Below the pieces are notes generated by a model that saw only the letters and a list, made by a program, of their open reading frames with translations, did no database searches and was not told the origin of the DNA. From positions 1 through 33,892 of the forward strand of contig NZ_JAHTKP010000075.1 of assembly GCF_019192735.1 (NCBI RefSeq): a stretch of DNA of 33,892 nt, written 5' to 3'. The position numbers and the translations under genes are program-made. This document shows, in pieces, positions 23,697 through 31,695 of the stretch (position 1 is its first letter; each line of letters opens with the position of its first letter). Origin of the DNA: Kitasatospora aureofaciens (lineage in GTDB: Bacteria > Actinomycetota > Actinomycetes > Streptomycetales > Streptomycetaceae).

Positions 23697-24713
23697 ATGC
23701 CCCAGGACGTCGACTTCCACATACCCCTGCCGGGCCGGCAGAGCCCGGATCACGCGCGGGCCGACGCCGAGCAGCTCGCCTGGCCGCGGTCGCTCGGGCT
23801 GATCAAGTCCGAGGCGGCGGCGACCCGTCATCTGCGCGGCGGCTACGCCGACCTGGCCTCCCGCTTCTACCCGCACGCCACCGGCGCCGACCTGGACCTG
23901 GGCGTCGACCTGATGTCGTGGTTCTTCCTCTTCGACGACCTCTTCGACGGGCCGCGCGGCGAGAACCCGGAGGAGACCAAACAGCTCACCGACGCGGTCG
24001 CGGCGGCGCTGGACGGCCCCCTCCCCGACACCGCGCCCCCCATCGCCCACGGCTTCGCCGACATCTGGCGGCGCACCAGCGAGGGCATGACACCCACCTG
24101 GTGCGCGCGCAGTGCCCGGCATTGGCGCAGCTACTTCGACGGCTACGTCGACGAGGCGGAGAGCCGCTTCTGGGACACGCCGTACAACTCCGCGGCCCAG
24201 TACCTGGCCGTGCGCCGACAGACCATCGGGGTGCAGCCGACGGTCGACCTCGCCGAGCGCGCGGGCCGCTTCGAGGTGCCGCACCGGGTCTTCGACAGCA
24301 CCGTGCTCTCCGCGATGCTCCAGATCGCCGTCGACGTCAATCTGCTGCTCAACGACATCGCCTCGCTGGAGAAGGAAGAGGCCCGCGGCGAGCAGAACAA
24401 CATGGTCATGATCCTGCGCCGGGAGCACGGCTGGTCCAAGGACCGCAGTGTCGCCCACATCCAGGGCGAGGTGCGCGCCCGCCTGGAGCAGTACCTCCTG
24501 CTGGAGTCCTGCCTGCCGCAGGTCAGCGACATCTACCGGCTCGACGAGGCCGAGCGCGAGGCCCTGGAGCGCTACCGCAACGACGCCGTGCGCACCGTGA
24601 TCCGCGGTTCCTACGACTGGCACCGCTCCTCGGGCCGCTACGACGCCGAGTTCGCGCTCGCCGCCGGTGCCCAGGGCTACCTGGAGGAGCTCGGCAGCAC
24701 CGCACACCAGTAA
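23697..24713 (+). CDS. penA: Pentalenene synthase (sesquiterpene cyclase)
   Basis: A 338-residue class I terpene cyclase, near-identical by eye to the S. exfoliatus enzyme of known structure. Every landmark falls on the published number: Phe76, Phe77, the DDLFD metal motif at 80-84, Asn219-Ser223-Glu227 of the NSE triad, Trp308 and His309. It cyclises FPP to pentalenene with Mg2+. ATG 23697 (MPQDVDF) has AAGGA upstream and matches the known N-terminus; an in-frame ATG at 23655 would add 14 unrelated residues. The 125 bases after penB hold a TTCTGAC tandem pair (23604-23617) and may carry a promoter. Confidence 0.97.
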   Translation: MPQDVDFHIPLPGRQSPDHARADAEQLAWPRSLGLIKSEAAATRHLRGGYADLASRFYPHATGADLDLGVDLMSWFFLFDDLFDGPRGENPEETKQLTDAVAAALDGPLPDTAPPIAHGFADIWRRTSEGMTPTWCARSARHWRSYFDGYVDEAESRFWDTPYNSAAQYLAVRRQTIGVQPTVDLAERAGRFEVPHRVFDSTVLSAMLQIAVDVNLLLNDIASLEKEEARGEQNNMVMILRREHGWSKDRSVAHIQGEVRARLEQYLLLESCLPQVSDIYRLDEAEREALERYRNDAVRTVIRGSYDWHRSSGRYDAEFALAAGAQGYLEELGSTAHQ

Positions 24714-24742
24714 CACACACCCGCGCCCGGCCGTCGCGGCGG

Positions 24743-24775
24743 CACAGCTGTCAACTGACCGGAACAGCTGTCAAC
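24743..24775 (+). promoter_or_regulatory. Paired palindrome-containing direct repeats in the penA-penI gap
   Basis: ACAGCTGTCAAC occurs at 24744-24755 and again at 24764-24775, exactly 20 bases apart. Each copy contains the 8-base palindrome ACAGCTGT. A 20-base period places both on the same face of the helix, as for two regulator dimers. It lies 33-64 bases before the penI start, so it is a good candidate operator or activator site. Confidence 0.6.
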
Positions 24776-24807
24776 AGATCAGTAGAGACGGGAAGTTGAG
24801 AATCGAA

Positions 24808-26202
24808 ATGACCGAGCAGACCACCTTCTCGGCGGGAGCCGCGCCCGGGGCGCTCCCCGTCGTGGGACACGCCCTCCAGATGATGCGTCACCCCGTGAAC
24901 TTCATGACCTCGCTGTCGGCCCACGGCGACCTGGTCGAGATCAGGATCGGCCCCACCACGGCCTACGTCCCGACCCACCCCGAACTGCTGCGGCACGTCC
25001 TGACCAACGACCGCATCTTCGACAAGGGCGGCGTCTTCTACGACCGTGCCCGTGACATCGCCGGCAACGGCCTGGTCACCTGCCCGTTCGCCGACCACCG
25101 CCGCCAGCGCCGGCTGATGCAGTCGGCGTTCACCCGCGGCCAGCTCAAGCGGTACGCCGAGGCCATGCACGCCGAGATCGAGGACACGGCGTCGCGCTGG
25201 CAGGACGGCATGGTCGTCGACGCCTTCCAGGAGATGTACGGCATGGCCCTGCGCACGGTCGGCCGCACCCTGTACTCCACACCCGTCAGCTCCGAGCTGG
25301 CGGCGAAGGTGGAACGTTCCTTCGACGTCGTGCTCAACGGCCTGTTCCGGCAGATGTTCCTGCCGGCCTCGATCCGCCGGCTGCCCCTGCCGTCCCAGCG
25401 CCGCTACAAGAGCAACCTGGACTTCCTGCACGAGACCACCCAGCAGCTCATCGACGACTACCGCAGCTCCGACACCGAGCGCGACGACCTGCTCGCCGCC
25501 CTGATCGCCTCCCGCGACGACGACGGCGGCCGGCTCGGCGACAAGGAGATCCACGACCAGGTCATCACCGTCATGGCGGCCGGCACCGAGACCGTCGCCG
25601 GCACCCTCACCTGGGTCTTCTACCTCCTCTCCCAGCACCCGGAGATCGAGGCCGCGCTCCACGACGAGATCGACACCGTCCTCGACGGCCGCGCCCCGCA
25701 GTGGGACGACCTGCCGAACCTCTCCCTGGCCGACCGGATCATCTCCGAGACGCTGCGACTGCACCCGCCGGCCTGGCTGTTCACCCGCCTCACCGCCTCA
25801 CCGACCGAACTCGCGGGCCGTCAGCTGCCCACCGGCTCCACCGTCGTCTTCAGCCCCGCCGCGGTCGCCCAGTACGAGGACGCCTTCGACAACCCCAAGA
25901 AGTTCGACCCCGACCGCTGGCTCCCGGACCGTATCGCGCCGGCCTCCCGCCACGCCTACGTGCCGTTCGGCACCGGCGCCCGCAAGTGCATCGGCGACCT
26001 CTACGCACGCACCGAGGCCACCCTGGGGCTCGCCACCATCCTCGGCCGCTGGCGGGTCACCTGCGAGCCCGGCATGGACATCCGCCCGGTCCCGCTGGCC
26101 ACCGTCTACCACCCGCGCCGACTGCGCCTGAGGCTGGACGCACGCACCCCGCGCCGGATGACCCCCGCCGTCCTCGCACCGGCCGGCGGTGACGCGACGT
26201 GA
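24808..26202 (+). CDS. penI: Cytochrome P450 CYP183A type, pentalenene C-13 oxidase (PtlI/PenI)
   Basis: A 464-residue P450 of the longer CYP4/CYP102-like kind: I-helix AAGTET at 257-262, ExxR at 314-317 (SETLRLHPP) and heme loop FGTGARKCIG with Cys 394. PtlI oxidises pentalenene through pentalen-13-ol to pentalen-13-al. Further oxidation to 1-deoxypentalenic acid has no obvious enzyme in this window. The start MTEQTTF at 24808 fits the family; the frame is open upstream to 24667, but through the operator-like repeats. Its stop overlaps the ispH start as GTGA, tying the terpene genes to the MEP operon. Confidence 0.92.
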   Translation: MTEQTTFSAGAAPGALPVVGHALQMMRHPVNFMTSLSAHGDLVEIRIGPTTAYVPTHPELLRHVLTNDRIFDKGGVFYDRARDIAGNGLVTCPFADHRRQRRLMQSAFTRGQLKRYAEAMHAEIEDTASRWQDGMVVDAFQEMYGMALRTVGRTLYSTPVSSELAAKVERSFDVVLNGLFRQMFLPASIRRLPLPSQRRYKSNLDFLHETTQQLIDDYRSSDTERDDLLAALIASRDDDGGRLGDKEIHDQVITVMAAGTETVAGTLTWVFYLLSQHPEIEAALHDEIDTVLDGRAPQWDDLPNLSLADRIISETLRLHPPAWLFTRLTASPTELAGRQLPTGSTVVFSPAAVAQYEDAFDNPKKFDPDRWLPDRIAPASRHAYVPFGTGARKCIGDLYARTEATLGLATILGRWRVTCEPGMDIRPVPLATVYHPRRLRLRLDARTPRRMTPAVLAPAGGDAT

Positions 26203-27197
26203 GCGAAGGGAACGTCGTCCTGGCCCAGCCGCGCGGCTTCTGCGCGGGCGTACGGCGCGCCATCGGCATCGTCGAGCGGGCGCTGGACCTGCACGGGGCG
26301 CCGGTGTACGTGCGCAAGGAGATCGTGCACAACCACTACATCGTCTCGGAGCTGCGAAAGCGCGGCGCGGTCTTCGTCGACAGCGAGGAGGAGGTCCCGC
26401 AGGGCGCGGTCTGTGTCTTCTCCGCGCACGGCGTCTCCCCCGGAGTGCGCTCCGCCGCCGCCGGCCGGCAGCTCGAAGTCATCGACGCCACCTGCCCGCT
26501 GGTCTCCAAGGTCCACCAGGAAGCGGTGCGCTTCGCCCGCGACGGCCGCACCATCCTCCTCGTCGGGCACGAGGGCCACGAGGAGGTCGAGGGCGTCATC
26601 GGCGAGGCCCCCGACCGGATCGTCGTCATCGAGACCGAGGACGACGTACGGCGCCTCGGCCTGCCCGACGACACCCCGGTCGCCGTCCTCACCCAGACCA
26701 CCCTCTCGTTCGACGAGACCGAGCGCGTCGTCGAGGCCCTGCGCGCCCGCTTCACCGACCTGATCACCCCCGGCGACGACATCTGCTACGCCAGCCAGAA
26801 CCGGCAGAACGCCGTCAAGGACCTCGCACGCGACAACGACCTGGTCCTGATCGTCGGCTCGCACAACTCCAGCAACTCGCTGCGCATGGTCGAGGTGGCC
26901 CGCGACCACGGCGCCGTCGCCCATCTGGTGCCCGACGAACAACACCTCGAAGCGGCCTGGCTGAAGGACGTGTCGTCGGTCGGCATCAGCGCCGGGGCCA
27001 GTGCCCCGGAGATCCTCGTCGACGGGCTCGTCGCCCGGCTCGCCGAACTCGGCTTCGACCAGGTCGAGCTCCAGCGGGGCATCGCCGAGGACGTCATGTT
27101 CTCCATGCCCGGCCGGCTGGCCGACCCGGTCACCGGCCGCGTCCCGCAGACACCGCTGGCCGGCGAGGTCTCGCCCGCACCCGGTGGGGTGCGATGA
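26199..27197 (+). CDS. ispH: 4-hydroxy-3-methylbut-2-enyl diphosphate reductase
   Basis: A 332-residue [4Fe-4S] enzyme that makes IPP and DMAPP in the last MEP step. The three cluster ligands are Cys 15 (RGFCAGVRRAI), Cys 99 (DATCPLVSKVH) and Cys 196 (DDICYASQNRQ). HNHYIVSEL, FSAHGVSP, VGHEGHEEVEG and the catalytic-Glu loop LTQTTLS are also in place. The GTG start overlaps the penI stop (GTGA). A chromosomal ispH must exist for growth, so this copy is a dedicated extra. It needs reduced ferredoxin, and one is encoded five genes downstream. Confidence 0.96.
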   Translation: MSEGNVVLAQPRGFCAGVRRAIGIVERALDLHGAPVYVRKEIVHNHYIVSELRKRGAVFVDSEEEVPQGAVCVFSAHGVSPGVRSAAAGRQLEVIDATCPLVSKVHQEAVRFARDGRTILLVGHEGHEEVEGVIGEAPDRIVVIETEDDVRRLGLPDDTPVAVLTQTTLSFDETERVVEALRARFTDLITPGDDICYASQNRQNAVKDLARDNDLVLIVGSHNSSNSLRMVEVARDHGAVAHLVPDEQHLEAAWLKDVSSVGISAGASAPEILVDGLVARLAELGFDQVELQRGIAEDVMFSMPGRLADPVTGRVPQTPLAGEVSPAPGGVR

Positions 27198-27226
27198 ATC
27201 CACCACTGGAGAAAGAGGGTTGCGCC

Positions 27227-29014
27227 ATGCCACGCCTGGAGGAGATCCGGGGGCCGGAGGACCTGCGCGCCCTGTCCCCGCACGCGGCCCGCGAACTGGC
27301 GCCGCAGATCCGGCGGCTGCTGGTGGACACCTGCACCGCCAACGGCGGCCACCTCGGCCCCAACCTCGGGGTCGTCGAACTGTCCATCGCCCTGCACCGC
27401 GTCTTCGACTCCCCCCGCGACAAGATCCTCTGGGACACCGGCCACCAGGCCTACGTCCACAAGATCCTCACCGGCCGCACCGAAGCCCTCGCCACGCTCC
27501 GCAAGACCGGCGGCATTTCGGGCTACCCCAGCCGCGCCGAGTCCGAGCACGACGTCATCGAGAACTCGCACGCCTCGACCTCCCTGTCCTGGGCGGACGG
27601 CCTCGCCCGCGCCAACGCCCTGCTCGGGCAGAGCGACCGCGCCGTGGTCGCCGTGCTCGGCGACGGCGCGCTCACCGGGGGCATGGCCTGGGAAGCCCTC
27701 AACAACATCGCGGCGGCCCTCGAACGCCCCGTCGTCGTGGTCCTCAACGACAACGGCCGCTCCTACGCCCCCACCGCCGGCGCCGTCGCCGGACACCTCG
27801 CCGACCTGCGCGCGGGCGACGCCCCGCAAGCCCTGTTCGAGAACCTGGGGCTCGCCTACGTCGGCCCGGTGGACGGCCATGACATCGAGGCCGTGGAGAC
27901 GGCGCTGCGCGAGGCCGTCGCCCTGCGCAAGCCCGTGGTGGTGCACTGCGTCACCGAGAAGGGCCGCGGCCACGTCCCCGCCGAGCAGGACCACACGGAC
28001 CGCTTCCACGCCGTGCGCGCCGCCTCCGCCCAGAAACCGGGGGGCGCACCCAGCTGGACGTCCGTGTTCGGCAGCGAGCTGGCCGACCTCGCCGCCGACC
28101 GGCCGGACGTGGTCGCCATCACCGCGGCCATGCTCGACCCGACCGGGCTCAGCGAGTTCGCCCGCCGCCACCCCGAGCGCGTCATCGACGTCGGCATCGC
28201 CGAACAGCACGCCGTGACCGCCGCCGCGGGGCTGGCCCTCGGCGGGGTGCACCCGGTCGTCGCGCTGTACGCCACCTTCCTCAACCGGGCCTTCGACCAG
28301 CTCCTGATGGACGTGGCCCTGCACCGCGCCCCGGTCACCTTCGTCCTGGACCGGGCCGGCGTGACCGGCGACGACGGCCCCTCACACAACGGCATGTGGG
28401 ACCTGTCGCTGCTGAACCTCGTGCCCGGCCTGCGGCTGGCCGCCCCACGCGACGCCGCCACCCTGCGCCGCGCCCTGCGGGAGGCCGTGGCCTGCGACGA
28501 CGGCCCCACCGCCCTGCGCTTCCCCAAGGGCTCCAGCGGAGCGGACATCCCGGCCGTGGACGTCTACGCCGAGCTGGACGTCCTGCACCGCGGCGAGCGT
28601 CCCGACATTCTCCTGGTCGCCGTCGGCGCCATGGCCGCCACCTGCCTCGACGTCGCCGAACGGCTGGCCGAGCGGGGCGTCGGCGTCACCGTCGTGGACC
28701 CCCGCTGGATCAAGCCGGTGCCGCCCGAGCTGACCGGGCTCGCCCTCGATCACCTGCTGGTCGCCACGGTCGAGGACAGCGGCCGCGTCGGCGGCGTCGG
28801 GGCGCGCGTCGCCCAGGCGCTGAGCGACGCCAAGTCGGGCCTGCCGGTGCACGTCTTCGGTATCCCGCAGCGCTTCCTCGAGCACGGCTCACGGGCCGAC
28901 GTCCTGGAGGCCAGCGGCCTCACCCCCCGCCATCTCACCCACGCGCTGCTGGAGGCCCTGCCCTCCGGATGGCAGGCCCGGCGGGAAGCCACCGCCTCCC
29001 TCGCCGTCGGCTGA
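27227..29014 (+). CDS. dxs: 1-deoxy-D-xylulose-5-phosphate synthase, shortened variant
   Basis: The 595-residue thiamine-diphosphate enzyme condenses pyruvate and glyceraldehyde-3-P, the first MEP step. Landmarks: GGHLGPNLGVVELSIALH, WDTGHQAYVHKILTGR, SHASTSLSWADG, the ThDP motif GDGALTGGMAWEALNN, GIAEQHAVT with the catalytic Glu, and YATFLNRAFDQ. Usual actinobacterial DXS has ~640 residues. Here the linker between GHLADL and LFENLGLAYVGPVDGHD is about 8 residues instead of ~45-55, so a segment that is mobile in crystal structures is missing. The catalytic motifs are intact. ATG 27227 has AAAGAGGG upstream; an earlier in-frame ATG at 27194 overlaps the ispH stop (ATGA) and cannot be excluded. 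Confidence 0.95.
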   Translation: MPRLEEIRGPEDLRALSPHAARELAPQIRRLLVDTCTANGGHLGPNLGVVELSIALHRVFDSPRDKILWDTGHQAYVHKILTGRTEALATLRKTGGISGYPSRAESEHDVIENSHASTSLSWADGLARANALLGQSDRAVVAVLGDGALTGGMAWEALNNIAAALERPVVVVLNDNGRSYAPTAGAVAGHLADLRAGDAPQALFENLGLAYVGPVDGHDIEAVETALREAVALRKPVVVHCVTEKGRGHVPAEQDHTDRFHAVRAASAQKPGGAPSWTSVFGSELADLAADRPDVVAITAAMLDPTGLSEFARRHPERVIDVGIAEQHAVTAAAGLALGGVHPVVALYATFLNRAFDQLLMDVALHRAPVTFVLDRAGVTGDDGPSHNGMWDLSLLNLVPGLRLAAPRDAATLRRALREAVACDDGPTALRFPKGSSGADIPAVDVYAELDVLHRGERPDILLVAVGAMAATCLDVAERLAERGVGVTVVDPRWIKPVPPELTGLALDHLLVATVEDSGRVGGVGARVAQALSDAKSGLPVHVFGIPQRFLEHGSRADVLEASGLTPRHLTHALLEALPSGWQARREATASLAVG

Positions 29015-29028
29015 CACCGGGCACCCCG

Positions 29029-29078
29029 ACGGGCGGTCGGCGCCCACCCGCACGGCGACGACCCCTCCGACCGCCCGT
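29029..29078. terminator. 12-bp hairpin after dxs
   Basis: ACGGGCGGTCGG (29029-29040) pairs perfectly with CCGACCGCCCGT (29067-29078), with a 26-base loop. It begins 15 bases after the dxs stop. It may terminate or attenuate the penI-ispH-dxs transcript, splitting the MEP genes into two units. Confidence 0.55.
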
Positions 29079-29212
29079 GACCCCGCTGCCCGCGAGGCGC
29101 GCCCGCTCCCGCCGCCACGCCTTTCTCCAGCACTTCCACAGCCCTCAACGGCACACAGTCATCAGCCACAACCCGGTCCGCCCGGACCGGCCGACCATCT
29201 TGGGGAACTGTC
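29079..29212 (+). promoter_or_regulatory. Leader region of ispG with a short palindrome
   Basis: The 134 bases before ispG contain the 18-base palindrome CCGGTCCG-CC-CGGACCGG at 29173-29190, just upstream of the TGGGGAAC ribosome site. It could be an operator or a leader hairpin affecting ispG translation. No consensus -10/-35 pair is evident. Confidence 0.4.
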
Positions 29213-30382
29213 ATGCCTGTCGCTCTCGGAGTGCCGACGGTGCCGCCGAGGCTGGCCCGACGACGTACCAGCCGTCAGATCCACGTAGGCACCGTACCCG
29301 TGGGCGGCGACGCCCCGGTCTCGGTCCAGTCCATGACCACGACCCGCACGTCCGACATCGGCGCGACCCTCCAGCAGATCGCCGAACTCACCGCGTCCGG
29401 CTGCCAGATCGTCCGCGTCGCCTGCCCCACCCAGGACGACGCCGACGCCCTGTCGACGATCGCCCGCAAGTCGCAGATCCCGGTGATCGCGGACATCCAC
29501 TTCCAGCCGAAGTACGTGTTCGCCGCCATCGAGGCCGGCTGCGCGGCCGTGCGCGTCAACCCGGGCAACATCAAGCAGTTCGACGACAAGGTCCGCGAGA
29601 TCGCGCGGGCCGCCAAGGATCACGGCACTCCGGTCCGTATCGGGGTCAACGCGGGCTCGCTCGACCGCCGTCTGCTGAAGAAGTACGGCAAGGCCACCCC
29701 GGAGGCGCTGGTCGAGAGCGCGCTGTGGGAGGCGTCGCTGTTCGAGGAGCACGACTTCCGGGACATCAAGATCTCCGTCAAGCACAACGACCCCGTCGTC
29801 ATGGTCGAGGCGTACAAGCAGCTCGCGGCGCAGTGCGACTATCCGCTGCACCTCGGTGTGACGGAGGCGGGCCCAGCCTTCCAGGGCACCATCAAGTCGG
29901 CTGTCGCGTTCGGCGCGCTGCTGTCCCAGGGCATCGGCGACACCATCCGCGTCTCCTTGAGCGCGCCGCCCGCCGAGGAGGTCAAGGTCGGCCTCCAGAT
30001 CCTGGAGTCCCTGAACCTCAAGCAGCGCGGCCTGGAGATCGTGTCGTGCCCGTCCTGCGGGCGCGCCCAGGTCGACGTCTACAAGCTGGCCGAAGAGGTC
30101 ACGGCCGGACTGAAGGGCATGGACATCCCGCTGCGCGTGGCCGTCATGGGGTGCGTGGTGAACGGCCCCGGGGAGGCCAGGGAAGCAGACCTCGGCGTCG
30201 CCTCCGGCAACGGCAAGGGGCAGATCTTCGTCAAGGGCGAGGTCGTCAGGACCGTACCCGAGTCGAAGATCGTCGAGACGCTCATCGAGGAGGCGTTCAA
30301 GCTCGCCGAGCTGATGCGGCAGGACGAAGACGACGATTCTTCCGAGGCCGCCCCCTCCGCCGGGCAGGAGAGCGCCAAGTGA
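29213..30382 (+). CDS. ispG: 4-hydroxy-3-methylbut-2-en-1-yl diphosphate synthase
   Basis: A 389-residue IspG (GcpE) converting MEcPP to HMBPP with two electrons. The TIM-barrel part has VSVQSMTTTRTSD, IADIHFQPKYVF, VRVNPGNI and IGVNAGSLD. The C-terminal cluster domain has Cys 279 and Cys 282 (CPSCGR), Cys 314 (MGCVVNGPGE) and the iron-binding Glu 321. A ~20-residue acidic tail (DEDDDSSEAA) follows. Its stop overlaps the GTG of a KorA-type gene (GTGA), which suggests electron delivery from that oxidoreductase and the ferredoxin. This is a second, cluster-dedicated copy by inference. Confidence 0.96.
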   Translation: MPVALGVPTVPPRLARRRTSRQIHVGTVPVGGDAPVSVQSMTTTRTSDIGATLQQIAELTASGCQIVRVACPTQDDADALSTIARKSQIPVIADIHFQPKYVFAAIEAGCAAVRVNPGNIKQFDDKVREIARAAKDHGTPVRIGVNAGSLDRRLLKKYGKATPEALVESALWEASLFEEHDFRDIKISVKHNDPVVMVEAYKQLAAQCDYPLHLGVTEAGPAFQGTIKSAVAFGALLSQGIGDTIRVSLSAPPAEEVKVGLQILESLNLKQRGLEIVSCPSCGRAQVDVYKLAEEVTAGLKGMDIPLRVAVMGCVVNGPGEAREADLGVASGNGKGQIFVKGEVVRTVPESKIVETLIEEAFKLAELMRQDEDDDSSEAAPSAGQESAK

Positions 30383-30485
30383 GCACACCGACCACCGTCA
30401 AACAGCTCGACCGGGTCGTGATCCGCTTCGCCGGTGACTCCGGCGACGGTATGCAGCTGACCGGCGACCGGTTCACGGCACAGAC
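30379..30485 (+). pseudogene. korA: 2-oxoacid:ferredoxin oxidoreductase alpha subunit, N-terminal stub
   Basis: GTG 30379 (overlapping the ispG stop) begins VSTPTTVKQLDRVVIRFAGDS, then GDGMQLTGDRFTAQTA, the start of the gamma-like domain of KorA. A complete alpha subunit has ~600-650 residues. The frame breaks at about 30486, where beta-subunit sequence begins in another frame, so nearly all of korA and the start of korB have been deleted. Confidence 0.85.
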
Positions 30486-30491
30486 GGCTTC

Positions 30492-31322
30492 ATGCCGGAG
30501 CTGGGCATCGTGCGCGAGAACATCGTCTTCGTCCCGGGCATCGGCTGCTCCTCCCGCTTCCCGTACTACATGAACACCTACGGCATGCACTCCGTGCACG
30601 GCCGGGCCCCCGCCATCGCGACCGGCCTGGCCTGCGCCCGCCCCGACCTGTCGGTGTGGGTGGTCACCGGCGACGGCGACGCCCTGTCGATCGGCGGCAA
30701 CCATCTGATCCACGCCCTGCGCCGCAACGTCAACCTCAAGATTCTGCTGTTCAACAACCAGATCTACGGGCTGACCAAGGGCCAGTACTCGCCGACCAGC
30801 GAGCAGGGCAAGGTCACCAAGTCGAGCCCGATGGGCTCCCTCGACGAGCCGTTCAACCCGCTGTCGCTGGCCATCGGCGCCGAGGCGTCCTTCGTCGCCC
30901 GAACGATCGACTCCGACCGTAAGCACCTGACGGACGTCCTGCGCCAGGCCGCCGCCCACCCCGGCACGGCCCTGGTGGAGATCTACCAGAACTGCAACAT
31001 CTTCAACGACGGCGCCTTCGACGCGCTCAAGGACCCCGCCACCCGCGACGACGCCCTGCTGCGCCTGGAGCACGGCAAGCCCTACCGGCTCACCCCGGAC
31101 GCCGACGAGGTCGTCCACGACGTCGCGGACCCCGACCCCACCGCCGCCTTCGCCCTCTCCCGGCTGCGGCATCCCACCCCCATCGGCGTCCTGCGCGACG
31201 TACGGCGCCCCGCCTACGACCGGCTGATGGACGACCAGCTGGAGCGGGCCGTCGCCGAGCGGGGCCGGGGCGACCTGGCCGCGCTGCCGGCCGGCAACGA
31301 CACCTGGACGGTCGGGGCCTGA
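30492..31322 (+). CDS. korB: 2-oxoacid:ferredoxin oxidoreductase beta subunit, N-terminally truncated
   Basis: The frame from ATG 30492 (276 residues; homology starts at GF just before it) is KorB-like: GIGCSSRFPYYMNTYGMHSVHGRAPAIATGL, the ThDP-Mg motif WVVTGDGDALSIGGNHLIHALRRN, LFNNQIYGLTKGQYSPTSE and a normal SDTWTV-like end (NDTWTVGA). Intact homologues begin ~45 residues earlier with a WCPGCGDY block holding ligands of the [4Fe-4S] cluster, which is lost. With korA also gone, the enzyme is unlikely to work, though the rest of the frame shows no stop or frameshift. Either the deletion is recent or it is an assembly error. It may have been meant to reduce the ferredoxin below. Confidence 0.8.
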   Translation: MPELGIVRENIVFVPGIGCSSRFPYYMNTYGMHSVHGRAPAIATGLACARPDLSVWVVTGDGDALSIGGNHLIHALRRNVNLKILLFNNQIYGLTKGQYSPTSEQGKVTKSSPMGSLDEPFNPLSLAIGAEASFVARTIDSDRKHLTDVLRQAAAHPGTALVEIYQNCNIFNDGAFDALKDPATRDDALLRLEHGKPYRLTPDADEVVHDVADPDPTAAFALSRLRHPTPIGVLRDVRRPAYDRLMDDQLERAVAERGRGDLAALPAGNDTWTVGA

Positions 31323-31374
31323 GCCCCCGACGAGAACCGCACACCGACAGCGACACGAGCTAAAGGAAGCACCC

Positions 31375-31695
31375 GTGACCTACGTCATCGCCCAGCCCTG
31401 TGTGGACGTCAAGGACAAGGCCTGCATCGAGGAATGCCCCGTCGACTGCATCTATGAGGGCCGGCGGTCCCTGTACATCCACCCGGACGAATGCGTCGAC
31501 TGCGGCGCCTGCGAACCGGTCTGCCCCGTCGAGGCGATCTTCTACGAAGACGACGTGCCCGGGGACTGGACGGACTACCACAAGGCGAACGTCGAGTTCT
31601 TCGACGACCTCGGCTCGCCCGGCGGCGCCAGCGGCCTCGGCCCGGTCGAGCGCGACCACCCGCTCGTCGCCGGACAGCCGGTCCGCACGGCATGA
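31375..31695 (+). CDS. 7Fe-type ferredoxin
   Basis: A 106-residue ferredoxin of the FdxA type. It has eight Cys: 9, 17, 21 and 25 (CIEECPVDC), then 40, 43, 46 and 50 (CVDCGACEPVCP). By family, Cys 9, 17 and 50 hold a [3Fe-4S] and 21, 40, 43 and 46 a [4Fe-4S] cluster. AAAGGAAG precedes GTG 31375, and its stop overlaps the ispE start as ATGA. Sandwiched among ispG, ispH and ispE, it most likely feeds electrons to IspG and IspH. Supply to the cluster P450s is an alternative, although those often use a different ferredoxin type. Confidence 0.93.
   Translation: MTYVIAQPCVDVKDKACIEECPVDCIYEGRRSLYIHPDECVDCGACEPVCPVEAIFYEDDVPGDWTDYHKANVEFFDDLGSPGGASGLGPVERDHPLVAGQPVRTA

Noticed and set aside
24667..24807. 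Longer N-terminus for the penI P450
   Set aside because: The extension reads through the penA stop region and the operator-like repeats; family sequence starts at 24808.
26189..27193. Plus-strand frame joined to dxs from 26189
   Set aside because: This upstream part is an Arg/Pro-rich shadow of ispH. DXS homology begins at about 27227.
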